Notes: generated from the sequence alone by a model not told the origin. 55,207 nt of DNA from Paracoccus spongiarum (GCF_030732095.1 NZ_JAVAMQ010000020.1:1-55207), one strand, 5' to 3'. Shown: positions 1 to 8,989, counted from the first letter of the stretch. A program made the numbers and translations.

Positions 1-172
1 GACGTGGTACATCTTCGAAAAGGGCGTTCCGGAAACCCAGACTGCGCTGGTCTCGCTCGTGCAGGACTGGTTCGTCCAGAACTCGAAGTCGGGCGAGGTG
101 CCGGATGAAAGCACCATCCGCAAACGGCTGACCTCGCTCTGGCGCAAGCTGCGCGGCGAGGATGCCACGTGA
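1..172 (+). CDS. Conserved integrase-neighbour protein, C-terminal end only
   Basis: Only the last 56 codons are visible, read from base 2 and ending in TGA at 170-172; the start lies outside the window. The tail contains DWFVQNS and IPDEST-like (VPDESTIRKRL) stretches that match the end of the protein at 46410-46991 (DWFAQNS, IPDESTIRRKL). Both genes converge on a tyrosine integrase: here the stops are only 3 nt apart. The conserved pairing suggests a role linked to integration or excision, or simply co-inheritance. Function is unknown; the family assignment rests on this internal comparison. Confidence 0.75.
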   Translation, partial: TWYIFEKGVPETQTALVSLVQDWFVQNSKSGEVPDESTIRKRLTSLWRKLRGEDAT

Positions 173-175
173 GGG

Positions 176-1447
176 TCAGGCCGATTTCGGCAGGTCGGCC
201 CCGTCCTGCACAGCGTCATGCACAAGGCGCGGCCGCGGGCGCAGGAGGCTGGCCACCGTGTCGACGCCTGCCCGCAGGGGGGAATCCATCAAGTGTGCGT
301 AGCGCTGGGTGGTCTGCATCTGGCTATGGCCCAAGAGCTTGCCGATCATTTCCAGCGACGCGCCACCGCTGACCAAGAGCGAGGCGAAGGTGTGGCGCAG
401 GTCATGGATGCGGACGTCGGCCAGCCCGGCATCCTTCTGAGCCTTGGCCCAGAAGCGGCGGATTTCCCGCACCGGTTGGCCGACGGTGTCGCCGGGGAAG
501 AGCCACGGGTTGCCGCTTGGTACCGCCTGCTGCCGCAGCCGCACGATGGCCGCCACATCCTGCGAAATCGGGACGCGGTGGATCTTGCGCTGCTTGGTGG
601 TCGAGGCGGGTTTCGACCAGATGGCATAGTCGAGGTTGAACTGCTCGAACCGTGCCGTCCGGACCTCGCCCACGCGGGCGCCGGTCAGCATGCACATGCG
701 GATGATTCCCGCGGCGCGCTGATCCTCGGCGGCATCCAGCACGGCCGCCAGCCGAGTCAATTCTTCGGGCGACAGGAACCGTTCGCGGGCATGTTCAATG
801 CGTCGATGGAAACCCTGTGCGGGGTTGTCCGTCCGCCATTCCCAATCCACCGCCAGCGTGAACATCTTGCGCAGGACCTCGCCCATGCGGTTGGCCCTGA
901 TCGGGGTGGGCTTGTGACCCTGCAGCTTGCGCGCCCGGTTGTTGGGCTTCGCCTTGCAGGGACGGGGGCGCCCCTCGGCCACGAAATCAAGGAACTTCGC
1001 GACGTCGGTCTTGGTGATCTCTGTCACCAACCGGTTGCCCCAGGCAGGTTCGACCATCTTCTTCAGCATCGACACCTGGTCGCCCGCGTTGGTCTTGGCG
1101 AGTTTCGGCAGATGCTCGGCGATGTAGCGGTCGATCATGTCCGTGACGCGCGGGGCCCCGCGCCACTCGTCGCGCGCCGCCAGAGGATCTTGCCCCTCGT
1201 CGATGGCGCGCCGCAGTTCCTTGGCGCGTTCTCGCGCGGCCGTGACGCTCCACTCCGGCCAGCGCCCGATGGTCATCCGCCGCTGCCGCCCGGCGTGCCG
1301 GTAGTCGATGGTGAAGGTCCGCGCGCCCGAGGCCTGCACCCGGGCGGCAAAGCCGATCACGTCCGTGTCGAAAATCTGATAGCTGACGCCGGGCTTGGGT
1401 TCCGCATCGCGCAGTGTTTTCTCATTCAGCTTCAGTCGCCTTACCAT
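176..1447 (-). CDS. int: Tyrosine recombinase/integrase of element 1
   Basis: A 423-residue phage-type site-specific recombinase expected to join element and chromosome at a tRNA-fMet target. The N-terminal 90 residues form the DUF4102-like arm-binding domain of P4-type integrases (YRHAGRQRRMTIGRWPEWS). The catalytic set is visible: R in TGARVGEVR, HDLRHTFAS, and LGHSQMQTTQRYAHL with the nucleophilic Tyr. The start at 1447 was chosen because AAGGAGG precedes it and MVRRLKLNEK aligns with the second integrase in the window; a longer start at 1474 is possible. It is closely similar along its whole length to the integrase at 47048-48310. A 23-bp motif lies about 72 nt upstream. Confidence 0.95.
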   Translation of the reverse strand: MVRRLKLNEKTLRDAEPKPGVSYQIFDTDVIGFAARVQASGARTFTIDYRHAGRQRRMTIGRWPEWSVTAARERAKELRRAIDEGQDPLAARDEWRGAPRVTDMIDRYIAEHLPKLAKTNAGDQVSMLKKMVEPAWGNRLVTEITKTDVAKFLDFVAEGRPRPCKAKPNNRARKLQGHKPTPIRANRMGEVLRKMFTLAVDWEWRTDNPAQGFHRRIEHARERFLSPEELTRLAAVLDAAEDQRAAGIIRMCMLTGARVGEVRTARFEQFNLDYAIWSKPASTTKQRKIHRVPISQDVAAIVRLRQQAVPSGNPWLFPGDTVGQPVREIRRFWAKAQKDAGLADVRIHDLRHTFASLLVSGGASLEMIGKLLGHSQMQTTQRYAHLMDSPLRAGVDTVASLLRPRPRLVHDAVQDGADLPKSA

Positions 1448-1518
1448 CCATCCCGCCTCCTTGCCCGACGACACAGGCGTAGACCCGCGCCACTATCAAG
1501 TCGGACCACGGAGCCGGG

Positions 1519-1541
1519 ACCGGAATACAGGCGGAAGGTGG
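1519..1541. promoter_or_regulatory. Conserved upstream motif, copy 1
   Basis: ACCGG followed by AGGCGGAAGGTGG. The same motif, same orientation, recurs at 45987-46009 and 48385-48407, each 70-75 nt upstream of a leftward start codon (integrase, integrase, excisionase-like gene). This copy differs from the other two in the 5 bases between the two blocks. Likely an operator or accessory-protein site; role inferred from position only. Confidence 0.6.
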
Positions 1542-1683
1542 AATTGGGCTGGAGAGGGGCGTTCCGGCCAAGGAGATCAACGGGTTAGACCGAAATGCCC
1601 AGCGCACGACATCATCGTAGCACCAAATTGAGGGTGAAGCGCCGCTGCCGGTTTGATCGTGGCCGTCTCATGGGCTAGCACTG

Positions 1684-2151
1684 GTGGCGATCCCAAAGTT
1701 CGACAGCGCAATGCCAAGTACCAAGTCCCCGCGAAACCTTACCCCGGTGCTCTGCCAGCGGCTCCAGCAAGAGATGCTGAAGGCGTGCCAGGAAGTCGCC
1801 ACCGGCCACGGCTTGGTGGTTGAGGCAAAGGAGATCACCGGCATGAATCTGCGCTGGGGGTTCGATGCCGCATTCCGGGTGTCGATTCCGATGGCCGACG
1901 GAACTGCTCTCGACCCCGAACGACTGCGCTTCGAGGCATTGGCCGAAGCCTTCGGGTTGTCGCCGACCGATTTCGACCGCCATTTCAGCACGGGACGCGA
2001 GCAGTTCAGGATCACGGGCATCGACCCCCGCCGCCCCAAATACCCGATTTCGGCCGAACGCATCCCGGACGGGCAGGGGTTCAAGTTCACCGCCGAACAG
2101 GTGGCACTGTTGCTGCACAAGGGGATGAAGGATGTGACGCCGAAGGGGTAG
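1684..2151 (+). CDS. Hypothetical protein in element 1 cargo region
   Basis: An open frame of 155 residues starting at GTG 1684 (an ATG at 1711 would give a shorter form). I do not recognise the family. The sequence is soluble, mixed alpha/beta in character, with no signal peptide or membrane segment; the C-terminal half has the run RITGIDPRRPKYPIS and ends with a Lys-rich helix-like stretch. It stands alone between the integrase, which is read away from it, and a dioxygenase-like gene that converges on it. Codon use fits a real gene, but this is the least certain protein of the left region. Confidence 0.6.
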   Translation: MAIPKFDSAMPSTKSPRNLTPVLCQRLQQEMLKACQEVATGHGLVVEAKEITGMNLRWGFDAAFRVSIPMADGTALDPERLRFEALAEAFGLSPTDFDRHFSTGREQFRITGIDPRRPKYPISAERIPDGQGFKFTAEQVALLLHKGMKDVTPKG

Positions 2152-2274
2152 GGGCGGAGAGTTGCCCAGAGCTGCCATTCGACTTCGTTGCAACGAAGGT
2201 CCACTTGGAGCCCAACTCGCGCTTTCGACGGACCGCAGCGAACGGCCGCTCGAACCAGTGAGCCGCAATCGTCC

Positions 2275-2306
2275 CACAACCCCGAAGGTTTTGCCCGAGG
2301 GTTGTG
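2275..2306. repeat. Inverted repeat in the 255-base gap 2152-2406
   Basis: CACAACCC at 2275-2282 pairs with GGGTTGTG at 2299-2306 around a 16-nt loop. It lies between two converging genes, so it may act as a terminator for either, although no T-run follows. The rest of 2152-2406 holds nothing I recognise. Confidence 0.4.
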
Positions 2307-2406
2307 CCCGTGCTAAGGCGCTGATGTGAGGCGGAGCCGTAGAGAGGGATAAAAACGACCGATTTCGCCGCTTTGCTGCGCCCGACCCCTTTCGTATTCG
2401 CTTTGG

Positions 2407-3276
2407 TCAATTGTCCTGAGGAGGCGGACCTCCGCGGTCTCCGCCTGGCGGCGGTGCCATGTTTGCGCCACGCTCGGCAGTGAAGTCTATCGGGATGGTC
2501 AGCGTTCCGCGGTAGCCGCTAATTGGGTCACCGGTCAGGCTCAATGTCTGCTGCTCGATCTGCGCCTCGGTATTGTCCGCGAATACATTGTCGCTGGCCA
2601 GCGTGATCCGGCCGAGGTTCCGCGTGCCGTTGGAATAGCGCGCGTCGGCGGCGTAGACGTCTGCGGACTCGGCTTCGGGCAAGGCTATCTGGGCGGTCAG
2701 TACAGAGGCTTCCCCACTCACCGCGGCTTCCGCGCTCGTGAACACCTCGAAGTGAATGTGCGGCCAGCGGCCATCATAACAGCCGGGAAAGATCGTCGTG
2801 AACCGCACGAGACCGCTCTCATCGCTGATGCCGACGCCGCGCAGGTAGTTGGCGTCGACAATATCATAGAGCGAGTAGTTTCCTGTCGTGTCGCAGGCCC
2901 AGACATAGATCGCATGGCCCGCGAGCGGCGTGCAGGAAGCTGCATCCTGTAAAGTCAGCTCGATGTCCAGAGGAAGGCCATCGGCCGTTCCGGAGAAGGC
3001 TCCGAAGGAGGCCCGCAGGTCTTCCCGGATCACGCCTTCCTGCGTCAATACATTGACGATCTGACCGGCCTTGGAATTGGTCCCGTCCCCGGGATAGGGA
3101 CCGGCGGTCTCCCATGGAAGGGCAACGCAGTCGAGTGCCGAGGCGGGTGCGGCCGCCACGCCCGCGGTAAGAGCGCCGAGCATGGTCAGGACCCGACGGC
3201 GACCCAGCATTCTCTGCAGGTCGTCCGCAAAACCGGCGTCGTGGGCGTGATGGCCATTGTCGTGATGAATAGTCAT
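2407..3276 (-). CDS. Tat-exported intradiol ring-cleavage dioxygenase-like protein
   Basis: A 289-residue protein of the protocatechuate 3,4-dioxygenase beta/catechol 1,2-dioxygenase fold. The N-terminus has a twin-arginine-type signal (GRRRVLTMLGALTAG, then APASA as cleavage region), so it probably works in the periplasm. Candidate iron ligands are Tyr in NYSLYD and the two His of RWPHIHFEVF, the usual Tyr/His arrangement of ferric intradiol enzymes. The C-terminus is a Pro/Gly-rich tail (PPPGGDRGGPPP). It is the last gene of a three-gene leftward operon with an EF-hand protein and cytochrome b561. Substrate is unknown; exported members of this family are often annotated but rarely characterised. 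Confidence 0.85.
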   Translation of the reverse strand: MTIHHDNGHHAHDAGFADDLQRMLGRRRVLTMLGALTAGVAAAPASALDCVALPWETAGPYPGDGTNSKAGQIVNVLTQEGVIREDLRASFGAFSGTADGLPLDIELTLQDAASCTPLAGHAIYVWACDTTGNYSLYDIVDANYLRGVGISDESGLVRFTTIFPGCYDGRWPHIHFEVFTSAEAAVSGEASVLTAQIALPEAESADVYAADARYSNGTRNLGRITLASDNVFADNTEAQIEQQTLSLTGDPISGYRGTLTIPIDFTAERGANMAPPPGGDRGGPPPQDN

Positions 3277-3288
3277 TACCCGATCCTT

Positions 3289-3831
3289 TCAGATTTGCTG
3301 AGCCATAGGCTCGTCTTCGCGCGCAACGCGCAACCACAGGTGCTTCAGGCCCGCGATGATATGAAGCGCCAGAACCCCCGTTATGGACAATCCTAGCGTC
3401 CCGTGCATCCAATCCGCCAGTGCATCCAGCCAGGCGATCTCACCCAGCGACGGCAAGAGTGTCACGCCAAACACCTGAAGCTCCCGACTACCGGCCACAG
3501 TCATGAGAATGCCGCTGAGGGGCATGAGCAGGATGGCGGCCAGGAGGGCGATATGGACACCGCGGGCGATGCGGCGCTGCCAGACAGGCGTGGACAGATG
3601 GTCCGCGGCGAAGCCCTGAAGTATTCGCCAGCCGACACGCCAGAGGCCAAAGGCGAAGACAAAGACGCCGAGGGCCTTGTGCCAGTCCATCAAACCGCCG
3701 ACCGCTTCGCGGTCAAGGCCACCATAGGCCATGACAAGACCAAGGCCGAGCGCCCCCATGAAGCCGACGGCGGCCACCCAGTGATTGACGCGGGCGAGAA
3801 GGTCATAGCCATTTCTTTGCGCACGTTCCAT
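3289..3831 (-). CDS. Cytochrome b561 family membrane protein
   Basis: A 180-residue inner-membrane protein with four hydrophobic segments and the haem-ligand histidines expected of prokaryotic b561: VNHWVAA, DWHKALGVF, DWMHGTLGL and LALHIIAGLKHLW. Such proteins shuttle electrons between quinol and periplasmic partners, which could serve the exported dioxygenase-like protein next door. The start at 3831 is preferred because GGGAG lies 8 nt upstream; the longer start at 3858 would overlap the EF-hand gene. It sits 13 nt upstream of the dioxygenase gene, consistent with one transcript. Confidence 0.9.
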   Translation of the reverse strand: MERAQRNGYDLLARVNHWVAAVGFMGALGLGLVMAYGGLDREAVGGLMDWHKALGVFVFAFGLWRVGWRILQGFAADHLSTPVWQRRIARGVHIALLAAILLMPLSGILMTVAGSRELQVFGVTLLPSLGEIAWLDALADWMHGTLGLSITGVLALHIIAGLKHLWLRVAREDEPMAQQI

Positions 3832-3844
3832 TGTCTCAACTCCC

Positions 3845-4345
3845 TTAGACCCAAACAAAGCTCAACAGCGTGGCGAAGGTCGGCGATCCGATCGCGAGGT
3901 CGCGGGCATTGACTTGGCCGTCGCCGTCCGCATCGGCGTTGGTGAACTCCCATAGAGCCTGTTCCCGGGCTTCCGCGGAACTGATCACACCATCTCCGTC
4001 GCCGTCCCAAACAGCGAAGACGTCCAGTTTTGCCTGCGCATAGGCGCTCGCTTTGCCGCGCTCATCGGCGAGATGGGCAAAGCCCATGTCCCAGGCAAAA
4101 AACTCGTCGCCATCGATTGTGTAGCTTTCGTCACTGTCCATGGACAGGAACGCCACTTCGGTGAAGTCACGGTGCTCCGCAGCAGCGACGACCCCGTCAT
4201 TGGTCGCGTCGATGCTGGCCGCGATGTTTTCCAGCGTCTGGACGGGTTCTGGCACCTCCGTAGCGGAGCCTAACGTGGCGGCGAGGGCAACAGCGGACGC
4301 GGCTGCATAGCCGAGGGCCAGGCGTTTGGCGGATGTCGTGTTCAT
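3845..4345 (-). CDS. Exported EF-hand protein
   Basis: A 166-residue protein with an N-terminal signal peptide (hydrophobic run LALGYAAASAVALAATLGSA) and four calcium-binding-like loops: DATNDGVVAAAE, DSDESYTIDGDE, DGDGDGVISSAE and DADGDGQVNARD. The last two fit the EF-hand consensus best. Start at 4345 is supported by AGAAGGAA just upstream; a start at 4426 would place the promoter region inside the gene. It is the first gene of the operon with b561 and the dioxygenase-like protein and is divergent from the MarR gene. Confidence 0.85.
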   Translation of the reverse strand: MNTTSAKRLALGYAAASAVALAATLGSATEVPEPVQTLENIAASIDATNDGVVAAAEHRDFTEVAFLSMDSDESYTIDGDEFFAWDMGFAHLADERGKASAYAQAKLDVFAVWDGDGDGVISSAEAREQALWEFTNADADGDGQVNARDLAIGSPTFATLLSFVWV

Positions 4346-4357
4346 GGCTCGGTTCCT

Positions 4358-4415
4358 TCTTGCATGATTTAGCTTTCTGGAAAGATATATAGAGCGCACT
4401 ATCTTTCTTGCAAGA
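4358..4415. promoter_or_regulatory. Palindromic operator candidates between EF-hand operon and marR
   Basis: The divergent gap holds TCTTGCATGA (4358-4367) and the perfect palindrome TCTTGCAAGA (4406-4415), plus GAAAGATA (4380-4387) inverted as TATCTTTC (4400-4407). Such symmetric sites fit dimeric MarR proteins, which usually repress both divergent units and are released by a small aromatic ligand. Assignment to this MarR protein is inference from position. Confidence 0.6.
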
Positions 4416-4442
4416 TATTTCTTCACCAGCTACAAATCCGGC

Positions 4443-4868
4443 ATGACCGACAGCATCGAAGAGATCGTGGAAAGAATGCGCAGGAACTGGCCGGACGTAT
4501 CTGCCGATCAGACGCGCGAAGTAATGTCGCTCACGCGTCGCACGAGGCTATTGCAGGAAGCTGCACAGACGGCTCTTAAGGCTTTCAGCCTGACCCGGTC
4601 GGAGTTTGAACTTCTGGCTGCGCTCAGGTCGCATGATCCTCCCCATATTCTGACACCGACCGATCTCTACGATGCGATTCTCATGTCTTCGGGAGGATTG
4701 ACAAAGTTGCTAAAAGGCATGGAGGCTCGCGGGCTCGTCTCGCGCCCGGCAGGAGAAGGCGACGGTCGCTCCAAGCCTATTCAGCTGACGCACGCCGGTT
4801 GTGATCTGGTCGAGAAGGCAATGTCCGCCGTCCAGAAGGCAGAGGCACTGCTACTCGCAAAGCGGTAG
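4443..4868 (+). CDS. MarR family transcriptional regulator
   Basis: A 141-residue winged-helix regulator. Residues about 48-105 carry the recognition region: FSLTRSEFELLAALR, LTPTDLYDAILMSSGGLTKLLKGMEARGLV, then the wing GEGDGRSKPIQLTHAG. Flanking helices provide the dimer interface. It is divergent from the EF-hand/b561/dioxygenase-like operon with palindromes between, so it most likely represses that operon and itself. An aromatic effector would fit the dioxygenase, but this is a guess. Confidence 0.9.
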   Translation: MTDSIEEIVERMRRNWPDVSADQTREVMSLTRRTRLLQEAAQTALKAFSLTRSEFELLAALRSHDPPHILTPTDLYDAILMSSGGLTKLLKGMEARGLVSRPAGEGDGRSKPIQLTHAGCDLVEKAMSAVQKAEALLLAKR

Positions 4869-5250
4869 CCTGGAACTGTCGATGAAGCGCCAAGCGTGCC
4901 AAAACCCATACGCTTCTGTCACCGGCGATAACGATCGTTTCTGTCGCGCACCGAAAGCTGCCGTTCGTCGGAAGTCCGCTTTGTTCGCATTGCTGACCTC
5001 CATCCTTTGCGCAGCGACCGTCCGCTCTTCGCCCTTCGCGTCGAGACCGATCCAAGGGATGTAGGGATGGCTTTCGCGTTCGATGAACATCGCTTGTCAA
5101 CGTCTGGTCAACCCGCGAATGCGTCGCTGTGCGCACGTTGATCCGTCCAAATCCGGCGAGAAGCGCCGATAGTTCTCGAAAAAGTCTGCCGTCTCAAAGG
5201 CTTGTACGTTAAGCCTCTGAAAAGAAAAGAGTCATGAGAATTTAGGAGTT
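4869..5250. other. Gene-free right end of element 1
   Basis: This 382-base stretch holds no convincing gene on either strand. Its one recognisable feature is a pair of TCAAC repeats at 5097-5112. It links the MarR gene to the tRNA-derived attachment core and corresponds in position to 54459-54714 of element 2. Confidence 0.6.
5097..5112 (+). promoter_or_regulatory. Arm-type integrase site candidate, element 1 right arm
   Basis: TCAAC-N6-TCAAC, the two pentamers 11 bp apart (one helical turn). Its last base is 139 nt from the first base of the 49-bp core, exactly the distance seen at the right end of element 2 (54576 to 54715). Confidence 0.65.
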
Positions 5251-5299
5251 CGGCTCATAACCTGAAGGTCGTAGGTTCAAATCCTACCCCCGCAACCAA
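5251..5299 (+). repeat. att core: 3' half of tRNA-fMet, left copy
   Basis: 49 bp containing the CTCATAA anticodon loop with CAT, the variable loop, the T-arm (GTAGGTTCAAATCCTAC), acceptor 3' strand and CCA. This is the 3' part of a bacterial initiator tRNA; the 5' half (CGCGGGG..., D-arm) is absent and the anticodon stem is not paired, so it is not a working tRNA gene. It matches 54715-54763 at 46 of 49 positions. Two of the three differences are a compensatory change in one T-stem pair. It marks the junction between element 1 and element 2. Confidence 0.9.
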
Positions 5300-5617
5300 A
5301 AAATCCCCAGATATCAAATAGATATGCCGGTGGTAGCATTGTACCATCGCTCAATCGCGCGTCTACATCAACGCCACATCAACACCAGACACCAAAAACT
5401 GCAACAGCACGCATAGAGCGGCAGCCACAGGCATTGGCGGATGAAGAGGCCACGCTCAGCACTGTCACGGTCTGATGTTTGCCGATCAAATCGCTCCTCG
5501 CCGAGTCTATTGCAGGGCGGGCGCACCACCGAATCCGTGCGCCGGGTTGATGCGACGAATGATAGCATGCTGGTCGCGGTTCGTCCTGAGAAGCATTCTG
5601 GCGACGATTGCGCCTGC
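5300..5617. other. Gene-free left end of element 2
   Basis: 318 bases between att core and the dnaE2 stop. An arm-type repeat pair is at 5368-5383; I see no gene and no clear terminator for the leftward mutasome operon. Confidence 0.6.
5368..5383 (+). promoter_or_regulatory. Arm-type integrase site candidate, element 2 left arm
   Basis: TCAAC-N6-TCAAC preceded by CTACA. The matching right-arm site at 54561-54576 has almost the same surroundings (CTAC-C-TCAACGCCAC-C-TCAAC). It starts 69 nt after the core. Confidence 0.65.
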
Positions 5618-8600
5618 TCAATGAAAATCCCGGCTTGGAAACAGCTTTCTGGCCTGCTCTCTTGGGTGCCGGGCGGTTGACCGGATGCTGCCACCGACCG
5701 GCCGTTTGGTCTCGTCCGCACGACCGTCGTTTGCTTCGATCATAACGGGGCGACCGAGGGTGGCGAGCAGGTGCGAGACATCCTCGACCTGCTCAGCGAT
5801 CAGATGCGTCACAGGGCCATCGCGTTCGATCCGGCCTGTCACCTGGATCAACCTACCGGCAATAACGGCTTTGCGGAACGTCTCGTAGACCTTCTTCCAG
5901 ACCACGACATTTGCGGTTCCCGTCTCGTCCTCCAGCGTCAGGAAAATGACCCCAGAGGCGGTCCCGGGCCGCTGGCGTGTGATGACAAGCCCGGTCACCG
6001 TGACGCGGCCGCTGGCTTGCGACAGCCGGTCATGGGCCATGCTTTCGGGCAGGCTGGCCCGCAGCAGTTCAATAGGATGGGCGCGCAGGCTGAGGCGAAG
6101 CGAGAGATAATCCTCGATCATCTCCTGACCCAGCGTCATCTGCGGCAGATCGACAGCCGGTTCGGTCCCGCCTTCGCCATCCGCGCCAAACAGAGGCAGC
6201 GGCGCGGGCGCAGTCAGGGCCTTCGCCGACCAGAGCGCATCCCGCCGACTGAGGCCAAGGTTTGCGAAAGAATCGGCTTCGGCGAGTCGTTCGAGTGCGG
6301 AAGGATGAACGCCCGCCCGGCGCCACAGGCTTTCCACGTCAGGATAGCCGTTGCCACGTGCGGCGGCGATCCAGGCGGCGTCCTCCTCGCGCAGACCCTT
6401 GATCTGCCGGAAGCCGAGCCGCAATGCCAGCCCGCCATCGGTGCGAGGTTCAAGCGTGCAATCCCAGATCGAATGGTTGACGGAAACCGGCCGCACCTCG
6501 ACGCCATGGTCGCGCGCATCGCGCACCAGTTGGGCCGGGGCATAAAACCCCATCGGCTGACTGTTCAGCAGGGCGCAGGTGAACACCGCCTGATGATGGC
6601 ATTTCAGCCAGGCGGAGATATAGACCAGCCGCGCGAAACTGGCGGCATGGCTTTCGGGAAAGCCATAGCTGCCGAACCCCTCGATCTGGGCGAAACAGCG
6701 CGCCGCGAAATCGGCATCATACCCCCGCTCCAGCATGCCCGAGACGAAGCGGTCGCGGAAGGAACCGATGGTGCCCATGCGCTTGAAGGTGGCCAATGAC
6801 CGGCGCAGCCGGTCGGCCTCGGCGGGGCTGAACCCTGCCGCGACCACGGCGATCTGCATTGCCTGCTCCTGAAACAGCGGCACCCCATAGGTACGGCCCA
6901 GGACCTCCATCATCGCGGGGCCGAGATCCTCGACCTTCTCGCGACCCATGCGACGGTTGATGAACGGGTGAACCATGCCGCCCTGAATTGGACCGGGGCG
7001 GACGATGGCCACCTCGCAGACAAGATCGTAGAATTTGCGCGGCCGCATCCTGGGCAGGAAATTCAACTGTGCGCGGCTTTCGACCTGAAACACCCCGATG
7101 GCATCGGCGCGGCAGAGCATGTCGTAGACCGGCGGATCCTCGGGGGGCACATTGGCAAGCGTCAGGCGCTGTCCACGATGATCTGCCAACAAGCCGAAGG
7201 CCTTGCGGATGCAGGTCAGCATGCCCAGTGCAAGGATATCGACCTTCAAGAGGCCCAGCGCGTCGATGTCGTCCTTGTCCCATTCGATGACGGTGCGGTC
7301 CTCCATCGCGGCATTCTCGATGGGGCAAAGCTCGTCCAGACGGCCATTGGTGATGACGAAGCCGCCAACATGTTGCGACAGGTGACGCGGAAAGCCGATG
7401 ATCTCGCCAATCAGTTGCACAGCCAGTTGCACACGCCGATCCTCGACGGACAGGCCAGCATCGCGCAACCGCTCCTCGCCGGGTGCGGCGGAAGACCAGC
7501 CCCAGATTTGCCCGGAAAGCCGCGCGATGACGTCCTGGGACAGGCCCATGACCTTGCCCACCTCGCGGATGGCGGCGCGCGAGCGGAAGTGTATCACCGT
7601 CGCGGTCAGCCCGGCGCGCTCGCGTCCATAGCGGTCATAGATCCACTGGATCACTTCTTCGCGCCGCTCGTGTTCGAAATCCACGTCGATATCCGGCGGC
7701 TCGCCCCTCTCCTTGCTGATGAACCTCTCGAAAATCAGGGTAATGCTTTCGGGGGGCACCTCTGTGATGCCCAGCAGGTAACAGACCACCGAGTTCGCGG
7801 CCGAGCCACGCCCCTGACAGAGGATGCCCTGCGCGCGGGCAAACTGGACGATGTCATGGACGGTCAGGAAATATGGCGCGTAATCCACCTCGCGGATCAG
7901 GCTCAGTTCCTTTTCGACGCGGTGGACGATCTTCGGCGGCGGACCGGCCGGATAGCGCCAGCGCAGTCCTTCGCGGGCGAGGCGCTCCAGACGATCTTGC
8001 GCTGGTTCGCCATCCTGGGCCTCGTCCGGATACTGATAGCGCAGATCGTCAAGACGGAAGGCGCAGCGGTCGGCGATTTCCAGCGTGCGGCGGATCGCGG
8101 CGGGGTGGCGGTGGAAAAGTCGCGCCATTTCCGCCCCCGTTTTCAAGCGGCGCTCGCCGTTGGCCAGCCGCTGCTCGCCGATGTTATCGATCGTGCAGCC
8201 GACACGCAGGCAGGTCAGCACATCAGCCAGCGGACGACGGGCAGACCGATGCATCAGCACATCGCCCAGAGCGACCATCGGCAGGTTCAGGCCTTGGGCC
8301 AATATGGCCAACTGATCAATGCGGTTCTGGTCGCGCCCGTCATAGAGCGGTGCCGCACCGAGAAAACACTGACCGGGAAAGAGGCGGGCTAGGGATTGCA
8401 GATCGGCACGGGTGTTCAGGGGCTGCGCATCGTCCAGAGGGTCGGGCGGCAGGGCGATCAGGATCAGACCCGTGCCCCATTCCGCCACATCGCCCCGGTT
8501 TAGATGACATTCCCCTTTTGCCGCGCGGCGCTTGCCCAGCGACAGAAGCCGGGTCAGGCGCGACCAGGCCGCGAGATCGGTTGGCAAGGCCAGCCACTCA

Positions 8601-8989
8601 ACGGCGCTGTCGGTCAGCACCAGCCGCGCGCCAGCGATCAGTTTTGGCAGGGGTGCATCCTGCGGCGCGGGTGCCGCCGTCCGGCCGGTGAAATGCGGCA
8701 CGGTCTGGCGGCTGGAATGATCGGTGACATGCTGTGAGCGGATGGTCGGGCCGTCCTGAGCCGCCTCAGTCGTAGCAGAAGCCTCATCCCGCAGGCGGGC
8801 CAGTTCCTTCAGCGCCGAAAACGCCCTGACCACACCCGCCACGGAGTTGCGATCGGTGATGGCGATGGCGGCAAGGCCCAGTTCCGCTGCCCGCGTGACC
8901 AGTTCCTCGGGATGCGAGGCGCCGGTCAGAAAGGTAAAATTCGAGGTCACGCAGAGTTCGGCATATGGCTGGACGCAGGGCGCGATCAT
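5618..8989 (-). CDS. dnaE2: Error-prone DNA polymerase DnaE2 (ImuC)
   Basis: A 1123-residue C-family polymerase alpha subunit that performs translesion synthesis with ImuA and ImuB. Order of domains: PHP domain (YAELCVTSNFTFLTGASHPEE and AITDRNSVAGVV), polymerase palm with the acidic PDIDVDFEHERRE motif, helix-hairpin-helix region, OB-fold (VTVTGLVITRQRPG). It ends with SRDFH, the usual DnaE2 C-terminus, so it is full length. Start at 8989 is chosen because its ATG overlaps the imuB stop as ATGA; an upstream start at 9157 would bury it in imuB. Last gene of a four-gene SOS operon. Confidence 0.97.
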   Translation of the reverse strand: MIAPCVQPYAELCVTSNFTFLTGASHPEELVTRAAELGLAAIAITDRNSVAGVVRAFSALKELARLRDEASATTEAAQDGPTIRSQHVTDHSSRQTVPHFTGRTAAPAPQDAPLPKLIAGARLVLTDSAVEWLALPTDLAAWSRLTRLLSLGKRRAAKGECHLNRGDVAEWGTGLILIALPPDPLDDAQPLNTRADLQSLARLFPGQCFLGAAPLYDGRDQNRIDQLAILAQGLNLPMVALGDVLMHRSARRPLADVLTCLRVGCTIDNIGEQRLANGERRLKTGAEMARLFHRHPAAIRRTLEIADRCAFRLDDLRYQYPDEAQDGEPAQDRLERLAREGLRWRYPAGPPPKIVHRVEKELSLIREVDYAPYFLTVHDIVQFARAQGILCQGRGSAANSVVCYLLGITEVPPESITLIFERFISKERGEPPDIDVDFEHERREEVIQWIYDRYGRERAGLTATVIHFRSRAAIREVGKVMGLSQDVIARLSGQIWGWSSAAPGEERLRDAGLSVEDRRVQLAVQLIGEIIGFPRHLSQHVGGFVITNGRLDELCPIENAAMEDRTVIEWDKDDIDALGLLKVDILALGMLTCIRKAFGLLADHRGQRLTLANVPPEDPPVYDMLCRADAIGVFQVESRAQLNFLPRMRPRKFYDLVCEVAIVRPGPIQGGMVHPFINRRMGREKVEDLGPAMMEVLGRTYGVPLFQEQAMQIAVVAAGFSPAEADRLRRSLATFKRMGTIGSFRDRFVSGMLERGYDADFAARCFAQIEGFGSYGFPESHAASFARLVYISAWLKCHHQAVFTCALLNSQPMGFYAPAQLVRDARDHGVEVRPVSVNHSIWDCTLEPRTDGGLALRLGFRQIKGLREEDAAWIAAARGNGYPDVESLWRRAGVHPSALERLAEADSFANLGLSRRDALWSAKALTAPAPLPLFGADGEGGTEPAVDLPQMTLGQEMIEDYLSLRLSLRAHPIELLRASLPESMAHDRLSQASGRVTVTGLVITRQRPGTASGVIFLTLEDETGTANVVVWKKVYETFRKAVIAGRLIQVTGRIERDGPVTHLIAEQVEDVSHLLATLGRPVMIEANDGRADETKRPVGGSIRSTARHPREQARKLFPSRDFH

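Noticed and set aside
5251..5299. Functional tRNA gene at the left att core (and at 54715-54763)
   Set aside because: Acceptor 5' strand, D-arm and paired anticodon stem are all missing; only the 3' half is present.
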